Shown here piece by piece: positions 1 to 5,904 of a stretch of 7,013 bases of DNA. Below the pieces are notes generated by a model. It was not told the origin of the DNA and made no database searches. It was given only the letters and a program-made list of their open reading frames with translations. Within the stretch, counting starts at the first letter, position 1; each line of letters begins with the position of its first letter. The stretch spans positions 1 to 7,013 of the forward strand of contig JACCYK010000191.1 in the NCBI GenBank assembly GCA_013696525.1. The letters are read 5' to 3'. This stretch comes from Chloroflexia bacterium. Lineage in GTDB: Bacteria; Chloroflexota; Chloroflexia; Thermomicrobiales; UBA6265. A program made the translations under genes and the position numbers.

Positions 1-551
1 AATTCGAAGGCGGCCAGAACTGGCCGGACATCACCGTCTTGATGCGGGGTGAAGAAGAGATCTTCAACTCCGACCTGATGCTGAACGACATCATCGACCA
101 GCTTCAGCAGAACCTCGGGATGACGATCAATATCGAGAAGCTGGTCGGCGAGCCAACCTTCCGGCCGCGGCTGCTCGAGAACCGGGACCAGCTCGTCTGG
201 ATTCGCTGGTGGTATGACTACCCGGATCCGGACAACGGCTACTTCGACATGTTCTACGGGGCCAAGCCAGCGGGCTCGAAGCGGCAAGCCTGGGCGAACG
301 ACGAGTTTGATGCCGTCTGCATCGAGGCGAAGGCCGAGCTCGATCCAGATGCCCGGCTCGACCTCTACGCGGAAGCTGAGCGGATTATCCAAGAAGACGT
401 CGGCTACATTCCAATCGTGTACCGCGTCGACCAGAACGCTTTCAAGCCGTGGCTGCTGGATATCCCCCAGAACTCACAAGGATTCTCGGTGCCGGACGGA
501 AACATCTATGTTCGGATGTTCGAGGAGATTGCCATCTCCGGCCGGCCGTAA
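1..551 (+). CDS. ABC transporter substrate-binding protein, family 5 (peptide/nickel type), C-terminal part
   Basis: The window starts inside this gene. The frame runs from base 3 to the TAA at 549-551, giving 182 visible residues, about the last third of a family whose members are usually 500-600 residues. By family, the protein is an extracytoplasmic solute-binding lipoprotein or secreted protein that delivers peptides or similar solutes to an ABC permease. The visible part fits the C-terminal half of the SBP_bac_5 fold: a segment on a changed-geometry inhibitor or ligand helix (NDIIDQLQQNLGMTINIE), the tryptophan-rich stretch ending in WYDYPDPDNGYFDMFY that is typical of OppA/DppA-like proteins, a helix with DPDARLDLYAEAERIIQEDV, and the strand GYIPIVYRVDQNAF. 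The solute cannot be told from this fragment. No permease or ATPase gene follows it, so any such partners would lie upstream. A hairpin lies about 34 bases after the stop. Confidence 0.88.
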   Translation, partial: FEGGQNWPDITVLMRGEEEIFNSDLMLNDIIDQLQQNLGMTINIEKLVGEPTFRPRLLENRDQLVWIRWWYDYPDPDNGYFDMFYGAKPAGSKRQAWANDEFDAVCIEAKAELDPDARLDLYAEAERIIQEDVGYIPIVYRVDQNAFKPWLLDIPQNSQGFSVPDGNIYVRMFEEIAISGRP

Positions 552-584
552 CCGCGGGACGTGCGCCAGTCGTTGGCAAGGCCG

Positions 585-610
585 AGAGCGCCGCCGGGAA
601 GCGGCGCTCT
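585..610 (+). terminator. GC-rich hairpin after the substrate-binding protein gene
   Basis: A perfect 10-bp stem (AGAGCGCCGC at 585-594 pairing with GCGGCGCTCT at 601-610) closes a 6-base loop, CGGGAA. It starts 34 bases after the TAA of the binding-protein gene. No T-tract follows (GGGTCGCC comes next), so it is not a textbook intrinsic terminator. It may be a weak terminator or an mRNA 3'-end stabilising structure. The pairing is seen directly; the role is inferred from its place. Confidence 0.5.
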
Positions 611-654
611 GGGTCGCCTACCATCCCGCATAGGTTAGGAGCGGTCGCGCCAGA

Positions 655-702
655 CGCCAGGGCTCGGTTGATGTGCCGAGATGTGACGAGCGCACCCTGG
701 CG
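655..702. repeat. 8-bp inverted repeat spanning the ilvE promoter region
   Basis: CGCCAGGG at 655-662 is the exact reverse complement of CCCTGGCG at 695-702. Between them a second small stem can form (CTCGG 663-667 with CCGAG 676-680, 8-base loop). The right arm lies inside the -35/-10 spacer of the proposed ilvE promoter, so the repeat could be an operator pair or only a chance fold. The repeat is certain; a function is not. Confidence 0.4.
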
Positions 703-710
703 GGTATAGT
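683..710 (+). promoter_or_regulatory. Putative sigma70-type promoter of ilvE
   Basis: The hexamer TATAGT at 705-710 matches the -10 consensus at 5 of 6 positions. GTGACG at 683-688 matches the -35 consensus at 4 of 6, with a 16-bp spacer. Transcription would begin near 717, leaving a leader of roughly 35-40 bases with the ribosome-binding site at 744-747. It is the only good -10 match I see in this 202-bp intergenic region. It also argues against a start for ilvE at the GTG at 673, which lies upstream of the promoter. Confidence 0.45.
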
Positions 711-743
711 TCTCATCCAGACATGCACGTCACGGGGAAGGTT

Positions 744-747
744 GGAG
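744..747 (+). promoter_or_regulatory. Ribosome-binding site fixing the ilvE start at ATG 754
   Basis: GGAG lies 6 bases before the ATG at 754 (bases 748-753 between). This and the fit of the resulting N-terminus to the family choose 754 over the longer in-frame start GTG at 673. Confidence 0.65.
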
Positions 748-753
748 CAGAGG

Positions 754-1713
754 ATGACCGAGCAGAGCAAGCATCCGGCCTACATCTGGTGGAACGGGAA
801 GTACGTTGCCTGGGACGACGCGACCGTTCACGTCACCGAATTGGGTTGGTCCACGGTCGGCGCGGTCTTTGAGGGAATTCGAGCCTACGCGAACCCGTCG
901 TCCGATCAGGACGTCGTCATCTTCCGGTTGCAAGAGCACCTGGCGCGGTTGAAGAAGTCGATGGCTTTGGTCCGGCTGCGGCTCGACTACTCACTGCCAG
1001 AGCTGACCGAGATCATTGTCGAGCTGCTGCGAATGAACGAGGTTCGAGAAGACACTTACATCCGGCCGCTGGCCTATACCGCCAATGTCGCGGGCAAACG
1101 ATTCTCCGAGGTGGGCGGTGAAGCGGGGCTCCTGATCAACACCAGTCGGATGCCGAGTCACCTCAAAACCGGCGTCACCCAGACGGCCGCCGTCAGCAGC
1201 TGGCGCCGGATCTCGGACGAGGTGATGCCACCCCGAATTAAGAACCTGTCCAACTACCGAAACGGCCAGCTCGCCAGCATGGAGGCTAGGGCGCATGGCT
1301 ATGATATTGGCCTCCTGCTGAACACGGGCGGCACGGTGGCTGAAGCGCCGGGGGCGTGTGTCATGTTCGTGGCCGACGGGAAGTTGATCACGCCGCATGT
1401 GACGAGCAGCATTCTGGAGAGCATCACGCGTGATGCCCTGATGGTTCTGGCTCGCGAGGTCCTGGGTCTGGAAGTCATCGAGCGGGCGGTGGACCGGACC
1501 GAGCTGTACCTGGCCGATGAGGTATTCACCTGCGGTACGGCCGCCGAGATCACGCCGATCACCGAGATTGATAAATACCAGATCGGTGACGGCCGGCAGG
1601 GGACGATCAGCCGGGACCTCGAGCACGCCTTCCACGCGGTCCTGCGTGGCCAAGATCCACGGTATCGCCATTGGTCGACGCCGGTGCACGCGGCCGCATC
1701 GGTATTAGCGTAG
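754..1713 (+). CDS. ilvE: Branched-chain amino acid aminotransferase
   Basis: A complete 319-residue PLP-dependent class IV (fold type IV) aminotransferase. By family it catalyses the reversible transfer of the amino group between leucine, isoleucine or valine and 2-oxoglutarate, the last step of branched-chain amino acid synthesis, in the cytoplasm. Residues 10-45 contain YIWWNGKYVAW and VFEGIRAY, as in E. coli IlvE. YIRPL is at 102-106. The Schiff-base lysine is K163 in RIKNLSNYRN. The conserved glutamate near the PLP pyridine nitrogen is E197. LESITRDAL is at 221-229, and the BCAT hallmark GTAAEITP is at 261-268. Length (E. coli 309) and alignment are close to normal. The start is ATG 754, preceded by GGAG; an in-frame GTG at 673 would add 27 poorly conserved residues. 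One oddity is the segment after E197, APGACVMF, which differs from the E. coli GAGENLF: the usual Asn is Cys. It stands alone between non-coding regions, with no other ilv or leu gene visible. Confidence 0.93.
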   Translation: MTEQSKHPAYIWWNGKYVAWDDATVHVTELGWSTVGAVFEGIRAYANPSSDQDVVIFRLQEHLARLKKSMALVRLRLDYSLPELTEIIVELLRMNEVREDTYIRPLAYTANVAGKRFSEVGGEAGLLINTSRMPSHLKTGVTQTAAVSSWRRISDEVMPPRIKNLSNYRNGQLASMEARAHGYDIGLLLNTGGTVAEAPGACVMFVADGKLITPHVTSSILESITRDALMVLAREVLGLEVIERAVDRTELYLADEVFTCGTAAEITPITEIDKYQIGDGRQGTISRDLEHAFHAVLRGQDPRYRHWSTPVHAAASVLA

Positions 1714-1789
1714 CGACCAAACCGACCGTACGCCGCGAGCGCCACGGGACCGGGGCCGGAGCATGTGGTCTCGCACGCGGTTTGGTTCG
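1714..1789. repeat. Long-loop inverted repeat directly after ilvE
   Basis: ACCAAACCG at 1716-1724 is the exact reverse complement of CGGTTTGGT at 1778-1786. With one bulged T the pairing extends to 1714-1715 and 1788-1789. The loop is 53 bases and no T-run follows, so it is a poor intrinsic terminator. The left arm begins with the first base after the ilvE stop codon. The repeat is certain; a biological role is unproven and chance is possible. Confidence 0.3.
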
Positions 1790-1882
1790 TTGGAGAAGGA
1801 ATACCGCATCGAAACGGAACCGGCACCTCTGAATCGACGTACACTAGTTGGATGTCCGGCTTGTTCGGCGTCGTTCAGACTT

Positions 1883-1905
1883 GATCTCATCGCCTGCCTG
1901 AGATC
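1883..1905 (+). terminator. Weak hairpin between ilvE and the S41 peptidase gene
   Basis: GATCTCA (1883-1889) pairs perfectly with TGAGATC (1899-1905) around a 9-base loop and is followed by the T-rich CTTATTGT. A 7-bp stem with a broken T-run is weak for a terminator, and it lies 170 bases after the ilvE stop and only about 23 bases before the S41 ribosome-binding site. It could equally be a structure in the S41 leader. I see no convincing promoter in 1714-1942. Confidence 0.28.
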
Positions 1906-1928
1906 CTTATTGTGATCGCAACGGTTCG

Positions 1929-1934
1929 AAGGAG
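1929..1934 (+). promoter_or_regulatory. Strong ribosome-binding site for the GTG start at 1943
   Basis: AAGGAG lies 8 bases before GTG 1943, which supports this non-ATG codon as the true start of the S41 peptidase. Confidence 0.75.
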
Positions 1935-1942
1935 TTTGTATC

Positions 1943-3280
1943 GTGTTCCAACCTTTTCTATCGCGGGAGGAAGCTAGCCCACGTTCGACCACCCGGTCGC
2001 GGCTCTCCTCTCGGCTGCTCAACGTCGTCGTCATCCTCGCGGTCTTTGGCGCCGGGATCGGCATCGACCGCACGGTCCTTCGCGGCTCGCTACCGGCGGG
2101 AGCGGCCGATACCTTTACCGAGCACGAAGACTTCGATGTGCTTGAATCGACCTGGGACCTTATCCAGAACGAGTGGGTCTTAGCCGATGAGACCGAGGAC
2201 GAAGACCTGATCTATGGGGCGGCGGCCGGCATGGTCGAGGCGTTGGGCGACGAGGGACACAGCGCGTTCCTCTCCCCTGAGCAAGCCGAGCAATTCAACG
2301 AATCCAGCTTGGGTGAATTCACCGGGGTTGGGATTGAGATTGGGGAGCGTGACGGCAACGTCGTCGTCATCGCGCCGATCGACAATTCTCCTGCCCTTGA
2401 GGCCGGCATCAAATCCGGGGACATTCTGATCGAGGTGAACGGGGAGTCGATCGACGGACTCGAGGTCTTCGAGATCGGCCAGGAAGTCCGCGGTGAGGAA
2501 GGCACGGGCGTCCAGCTGACGCTGCGCCGGCCCGACGACGAGGTCTACACCGTGGACCTCATTCGCCGCCGGATTGTTGTCATCTCCGTGAGTTGGCGGA
2601 TGCTGCCGGATGACCTGGCCCATGTGCGCATTGCCCGCTTCGATGTTGGGGTAACCCGCGAGCTGCAAACCGCGCTGGAGGCGGCGCGGGAGGCGGGGGC
2701 GGTCGGCATCGTCCTCGATCTTCGCGATAATCCGGGCGGGCTCGTGTCCGAGGCGATTGGCGTCGCCAGCCAGTTCATGGAGGAAGGCAACACCATCTTC
2801 CAGTACCAGACGGCGGATCAAGATCCCTATCCGGTGAAGACCATTGGCTACGACGGCCTCTGGTTGGAGGATCCGCTGGTGGTCTTGGTCAATGAAGGAT
2901 CGGCCTCGGCGGCGGAGATCGTCAGTGGTTCGCTTCGCGACAATGATCGCGCCACGCTGCTCGGAGAGACGACCTTTGGCACGGGCACCGTCCTGACCCC
3001 GTTCGAGCAGCCGGATGGCTCGATCGTCCTGCTGGGCACCGCGCTGTGGCTGACAGCCGATGGCGACCAGATCTGGAGAGAGGGCGTCGAGCCCGATATC
3101 GCGGTTGAGCTACCGGCCGACGTCAGCGTCAGTCGCCCCAGCGATGAGACCGAGACCGCGAATATCAATGAAGAACCGCATCCAGACGCCCAATTGCAAG
3201 CCGCCTTCGATCTGCTCAGCGAGCGGGTGGCCGGCCCGGCGGCCAGCCCGGAGGCAGAGGCAAGCCCGGTGTCCGACTAA
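1943..3280 (+). CDS. S41 family (C-terminal processing) peptidase with PDZ domain, catalytic lysine replaced
   Basis: A 445-residue protein of the CtpA/Tsp family, which cleaves C-terminal tails of envelope or misfolded proteins. The start is GTG with AAGGAG 8 bases upstream. An Arg-rich N-terminus precedes one hydrophobic segment (about 25-42), which should anchor or export the protein. A helical region (about 60-115, with LIYGAAAGMVEALGDEGHSAFLSP) comes next, then a PDZ domain (about 125-205, GVGIEIG, SPALEAGIKSGDILIEVNG) and the S41 core (about 215-390, LDLRDNPGG at 258-266). The serine nucleophile is S322 in NEGSASAAEI, and D333 matches E. coli Tsp D441. The lysine expected in FGKGxVQ is T347 (motif FGTGTVL), and the glutamine four residues later is L351, so the Ser-Lys dyad is incomplete. 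The tail (about 395-445) is acidic and Pro/Ala-rich, probably disordered. I recall FGTGTVL variants in other bacteria, so this is likely a natural subfamily. Whether it is active is open. A strong terminator follows. Confidence 0.9.
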   Translation: MFQPFLSREEASPRSTTRSRLSSRLLNVVVILAVFGAGIGIDRTVLRGSLPAGAADTFTEHEDFDVLESTWDLIQNEWVLADETEDEDLIYGAAAGMVEALGDEGHSAFLSPEQAEQFNESSLGEFTGVGIEIGERDGNVVVIAPIDNSPALEAGIKSGDILIEVNGESIDGLEVFEIGQEVRGEEGTGVQLTLRRPDDEVYTVDLIRRRIVVISVSWRMLPDDLAHVRIARFDVGVTRELQTALEAAREAGAVGIVLDLRDNPGGLVSEAIGVASQFMEEGNTIFQYQTADQDPYPVKTIGYDGLWLEDPLVVLVNEGSASAAEIVSGSLRDNDRATLLGETTFGTGTVLTPFEQPDGSIVLLGTALWLTADGDQIWREGVEPDIAVELPADVSVSRPSDETETANINEEPHPDAQLQAAFDLLSERVAGPAASPEAEASPVSD

Positions 3281-3376
3281 GCGCCCGCTAGGGATGACGC
3301 CCAGGCGGGGTTTGGCCGCGACGGATGCTGCCGGCCACTGAGAACGGCGGTTGAACCGGTCGAGAATTGAATTGGA

Positions 3377-3413
3377 AAGAGGGACCGAGGCGTTCACTCG
3401 GTCCCTCTTGTTT
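3377..3413 (+). terminator. Intrinsic terminator after the S41 peptidase gene
   Basis: A perfect 13-bp stem (3377-3389, AAGAGGGACCGAG, with 3397-3409) closes a 7-base loop GCGTTCA. The 3' arm ends in CTCTT and is followed by GTTT. It lies 96 bases after the S41 stop and ends that transcription unit. The run of As on the 5' side (GGAAAG) is short, so clear termination of minus-strand transcription is less certain. I looked for T-box or other riboswitch signatures near it and saw none. Confidence 0.85.
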
Positions 3414-3568
3414 GCATCCGGAGCTCACCGGGCCGACGAACGCAACGCCATCCGAGGATTTGTTATCTTTGTCACGAACGTCATGGTATCGTTGGTGCGT
3501 TGCTGATCTCGCCTGCCGTTCATTGGCGCCGCCGATCGTCCGGTCGTCTTCTGGGAGTAAGATTTCGG
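3414..3568 (+). other. Leader region upstream of the GtrA-like gene
   Basis: About 155 bases between the terminator and the next gene hold no supportable ORF. The AT-richer stretch around 3458-3490 is the likely promoter area. It contains TTGTTA at 3460-3465 and TTGTCA at 3469-3474, which resemble -35 boxes, but no good -10 box lies at the right distance, so I do not assign exact elements. The preceding terminator implies that a promoter must lie here if the GtrA-like gene is expressed separately. Confidence 0.3.
3553..3557 (+). promoter_or_regulatory. Ribosome-binding site for the GtrA-like gene
   Basis: GGGAG lies 11 bases before ATG 3569. The spacing is long but usable, and it favours this ATG over an in-frame TTG at 3500 that would add 23 Arg-rich, unconserved residues. 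Confidence 0.5.
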
Positions 3569-3991
3569 ATGCAATCGACGGAAAGCTGGACCCGACCGGC
3601 CCTCCGGGTGTGGACGCTGACGCAGCGGTTTCAGAAATTCGTCGTCGTCGGCGCCATTGGCCTGGTCGTGAACCAGGGAATGCTGTACCTCCTGGTGAGC
3701 ATGACGGATGTCGCGCTGGCGTTGGCATCTCCAGTCTCAATCGTGATCTCGATGATCGTGACCTTCACCCTCAATGAGCTGTGGACCTGGCATGACCGGG
3801 GTCATGGCCGGGTGGGGCAGCGGGCGGTGATGTACGGAACCATCAACTCCGGCGGCTTGCTGATCAACGCCGGCATCCTGCTCTTTCTGCACGGTCATGG
3901 CATCCACTACTTGTTGGCGAACCTGGTCGGCGCCGGGCTCGCGGCGATCTGGAATTTTGGCCTGAACAATATGATTACCTGGCGAAAATAG
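3569..3991 (+). CDS. GtrA-like small polytopic membrane protein
   Basis: A 140-residue protein with four predicted membrane helices, about 22-43, 48-68, 88-108 and 112-131, matching the usual size and layout of the GtrA family. Family marks are visible: RFQKFVVVGAIGLVVNQGMLYLL at the first helix (split as F-x-x-VG-x-x-G-x-x-x-N), FTLNELWTW at 66-74, an Asn in the third helix (N100 in GLLINAG), and IWNFGLNNMITWRK at the C-terminus, with its typical WNF. GtrA proteins are linked to movement or use of polyprenyl-phosphate-linked sugars in the inner membrane (for example the glucosyl-undecaprenyl phosphate of O-antigen modification), but the biochemical role is indirect in most cases. The start at ATG 3569 is chosen because the longer form has an unconserved basic extension. 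The next genes, an FAD oxidoreductase and a GT-C glycosyltransferase, fit a surface-glycan role. No glycosyl-phosphoryl-polyprenol synthase (GT2) is visible in the window. Confidence 0.88.
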   Translation: MQSTESWTRPALRVWTLTQRFQKFVVVGAIGLVVNQGMLYLLVSMTDVALALASPVSIVISMIVTFTLNELWTWHDRGHGRVGQRAVMYGTINSGGLLINAGILLFLHGHGIHYLLANLVGAGLAAIWNFGLNNMITWRK

Positions 3992-4287
3992 CGCGCCCGC
4001 TGAAGCGTCCCGGCCGCCTTGGACCAGGTGGGTGCTGGCACCAAAACTGCATTTGTCCCGTCACGACGGCCAATGGTCACGCGACCGCTTGATGTCCGAC
4101 GGGGCGAACGGGGCAAGTTGTCACGATGCCGTAGGCGGGCGACGAGCGGGCGATGATATACACTTAGGCGTCTTTTGCGTCCGCGCCGCTCACCAGCCCG
4201 CGCAATTCCGGCGGCATGTGGCTGGATTGCCTGTTACACACCACGCGGTTGGCCGCTCGGAGAAGCCAACGGAGGGACTGAACCGCG
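3992..4287 (+). other. Non-coding region between the GtrA-like and FAD oxidoreductase genes
   Basis: These 296 bases contain no ORF with a credible start and protein-like sequence. A frame open from 4032 runs into the oxidoreductase gene out of phase and looks like a shadow. No strong intrinsic terminator is present after the GtrA-like gene, so read-through into the next gene is possible. The only notable signal is the extended -10-like motif at 4154-4162, listed separately. Confidence 0.5.
4154..4162 (+). promoter_or_regulatory. Possible extended -10 promoter for the FAD oxidoreductase gene
   Basis: TGATATACA fits the extended -10 form TGnTATAAT with four of six hexamer positions. No good -35 box is found at 16-18 bp, which extended -10 promoters can tolerate. 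It would give a leader of about 120 bases before ATG 4288. A TTGTCA at 4118-4123 is 33 bases too far upstream to pair with it. Confidence 0.3.
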
Positions 4288-5862
4288 ATGCAGCATTCCG
4301 AGAACGGTCGATCAAGCGGTGGGTCCGGCTCGTCTCAGAACGGGACTCACCGAAGCTCCTCCCCGGCCAAGACGATCGTGATGGGCGCGGGGCCGGGCGG
4401 GTTGTGCTCCGCCTACGTGCTGAGCAAGGCCGGGATCCCAACCCTGGTGCTCGAGCGGGCGCCATTCGTCGGCGGTCTGTCGCGGACAATCCGGCATCAG
4501 ACCGAGTACGGCGAGTTTAAGTTTGACATTGGCGGCCACCGCTGGTTCACGAAGAGCGAGGAACTGAACGATCTCTTTCGCGAAGTGATCGCCGACGAGT
4601 TGCTCTGGGTCAACCGGATCAGCCGCATCTACTTTGACGGCAAGTACGTCGATTATCCCCTGAAAATCTCCAACGCGTTGAAGGCGATCGGTCCGGTGAC
4701 GGCGGCGCGGGCCGTCGCCGACTACGGGCTGAACCGGGCGAAGCAGCGCTCGGGCGCGAAGCCGATCCTGTCGATGGAGGATGCCTACATCGACCAATAT
4801 GGGCCGACGCTGTACCGGCTCTTCTTCCAACGCTATTCCGAAAAGGTCTGGGGCCTGCCCTGTGATCAGATGAGCGGCGATTGGGTGTCGCAGCGAACCA
4901 AAGGGATGTCGCTGATGACCGCCGTTAAGGACGCGGTGATCCCATCGAAAGGGAAGGTCGTCAGCCTGATCGACGAGTTCATGTACCCCCGCGGGGGATT
5001 TGGCCGTTTGCCCGAGCGGATGACGGATGCCATCGTCGATCGCGGCAACGAGGTCGCGCTGGAATCGAAAGTCGTCGCGGTGCATCATCATCGTGGCCGG
5101 GTGCAAGCGGTCACGGTCCAATCCGGGGGCGAGACGAAGCGGCTCGAAGGCGAGCAATTCACCACCGTCGGCGGTACGACCGAGCGGATCGAGGGTGACA
5201 ACTTCATCTCGTCGATCCCGCTCACGCACCTAGCCCGGATCATGGACCCGCCGGCGCTGCCCGAGGTGCTTGAAGCCGCCAAGCAGCTGAAGTTCCGGGA
5301 CATCATCACCGTCAACGTGATGCTGAAGAAGCGTCAGGTGACGCACGATACCTGGCTCTATGTCCATGACCGGAATATCCTGTTTGGCCGGTTCCATGAG
5401 CCAAAGAACTGGAGCCCGGACATGGTGCCGAGCGACGACTTCACGTCGCTGGTGGTGGAGTATTTCTGCACGCGGGGCGACCATATCTGGACCATGTCGG
5501 AGGACCAGCTCGTCGAACAGACAATTGCCCATCTCATCAACGATCTGGACTTTATCACCCGGGACGAGGTGATCGGCGGGTTCACGGTCCGGGCCCCACG
5601 CGCCTATCCGTCCTATGTGATTGGGTACGAGAAGCCGCTGGCGACCGTCAAGGATTACATCGCCACCTTCGAGAACCTCCAGTACATTGGGCGCGGGGGC
5701 TCCTTCCGCTACAACAACACCGATCATTCCATCGAGACCGGGTTGCTGGCGGCCAAGAACATCCTTGGTGAGCGGCACGATCTCGATCAGGTCAACGCCG
5801 AGAAGGAGTACCACGAGATCAAGCGGGTGGAAGAGCCCGTCGGCGCCGGGAGCCGGACGTAG
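4288..5862 (+). CDS. FAD-dependent oxidoreductase, amine-oxidase/UGM-like superfamily
   Basis: A 524-residue flavoprotein of the broad NAD(P)/FAD oxidoreductase group that includes protoporphyrinogen oxidase, phytoene desaturase and UDP-galactopyranose mutase. The substrate is unknown. Residues 1-27 are Ser/Gly/Asn-rich and probably disordered. The Rossmann FAD-binding motif GAGPGG is at 33-38, and the ribose-binding acidic residue is probably E57 in LVLER. GGLSRT (62-67) and FDIGGHRWFTKSEE (79-92) follow. YFDGKYVDYPLK (115-126) and EKVWGLPCDQMSGDW (185-199) match a subgroup often found in surface-polysaccharide clusters. The C-terminal FAD segment is YIGRGGSFRYNNTDHS (466-481). The start is fixed: an in-frame TGA lies at 4279-4281, GGAGGG at 4271-4276 is the ribosome-binding site, and no other start codon lies before the Rossmann strand. 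A short near-repeat occurs at 285-291 and 300-306. The GT-C gene follows after 42 bp, so the two are probably one operon. By context it may modify a lipid-linked or nucleotide sugar; that is inference. Confidence 0.87.
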   Translation: MQHSENGRSSGGSGSSQNGTHRSSSPAKTIVMGAGPGGLCSAYVLSKAGIPTLVLERAPFVGGLSRTIRHQTEYGEFKFDIGGHRWFTKSEELNDLFREVIADELLWVNRISRIYFDGKYVDYPLKISNALKAIGPVTAARAVADYGLNRAKQRSGAKPILSMEDAYIDQYGPTLYRLFFQRYSEKVWGLPCDQMSGDWVSQRTKGMSLMTAVKDAVIPSKGKVVSLIDEFMYPRGGFGRLPERMTDAIVDRGNEVALESKVVAVHHHRGRVQAVTVQSGGETKRLEGEQFTTVGGTTERIEGDNFISSIPLTHLARIMDPPALPEVLEAAKQLKFRDIITVNVMLKKRQVTHDTWLYVHDRNILFGRFHEPKNWSPDMVPSDDFTSLVVEYFCTRGDHIWTMSEDQLVEQTIAHLINDLDFITRDEVIGGFTVRAPRAYPSYVIGYEKPLATVKDYIATFENLQYIGRGGSFRYNNTDHSIETGLLAAKNILGERHDLDQVNAEKEYHEIKRVEEPVGAGSRT

Positions 5863-5894
5863 CGGTCGCGGTCGAGTCGATCGAGAGACTGAAC

Positions 5895-5898
5895 GAGG
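5895..5898 (+). promoter_or_regulatory. Ribosome-binding site for the TTG start at 5905
   Basis: GAGG (within ACGAGG, 5893-5898) lies 6 bases before TTG 5905. An in-frame TGA at 5890-5892 rules out any start farther upstream, and the next candidate, GTG 5920, has no comparable site. Confidence 0.55.
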
Positions 5899-5904
5899 CT
5901 GGCC

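Noticed and set aside
673..753. Longer ilvE start at GTG 673
   Set aside because: It lies upstream of the best promoter, lacks a ribosome-binding site and adds residues not seen in the family; ATG 754 has GGAG in place.
991..2821. Minus-strand open frames opposite ilvE (991-1689) and the S41 gene (2180-2821)
   Set aside because: No recognisable protein motifs, and they lie fully opposite well-supported genes.
3348..3358. Small palindrome CGGTTGAACCG before the terminator
   Set aside because: A 5-bp arm around one base is common by chance and is far from any promoter I can support.
3377..3413. The terminator as part of a T-box or other riboswitch controlling the GtrA-like gene
   Set aside because: No T-box core or other riboswitch core sequence is visible upstream; its place just after the S41 stop explains it as a gene-end terminator.
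4032..4520. Open frame of 162 codons in the gap before the FAD oxidoreductase gene
   Set aside because: Overlaps the oxidoreductase by more than 200 bases in another frame; translation has no domain-like features.
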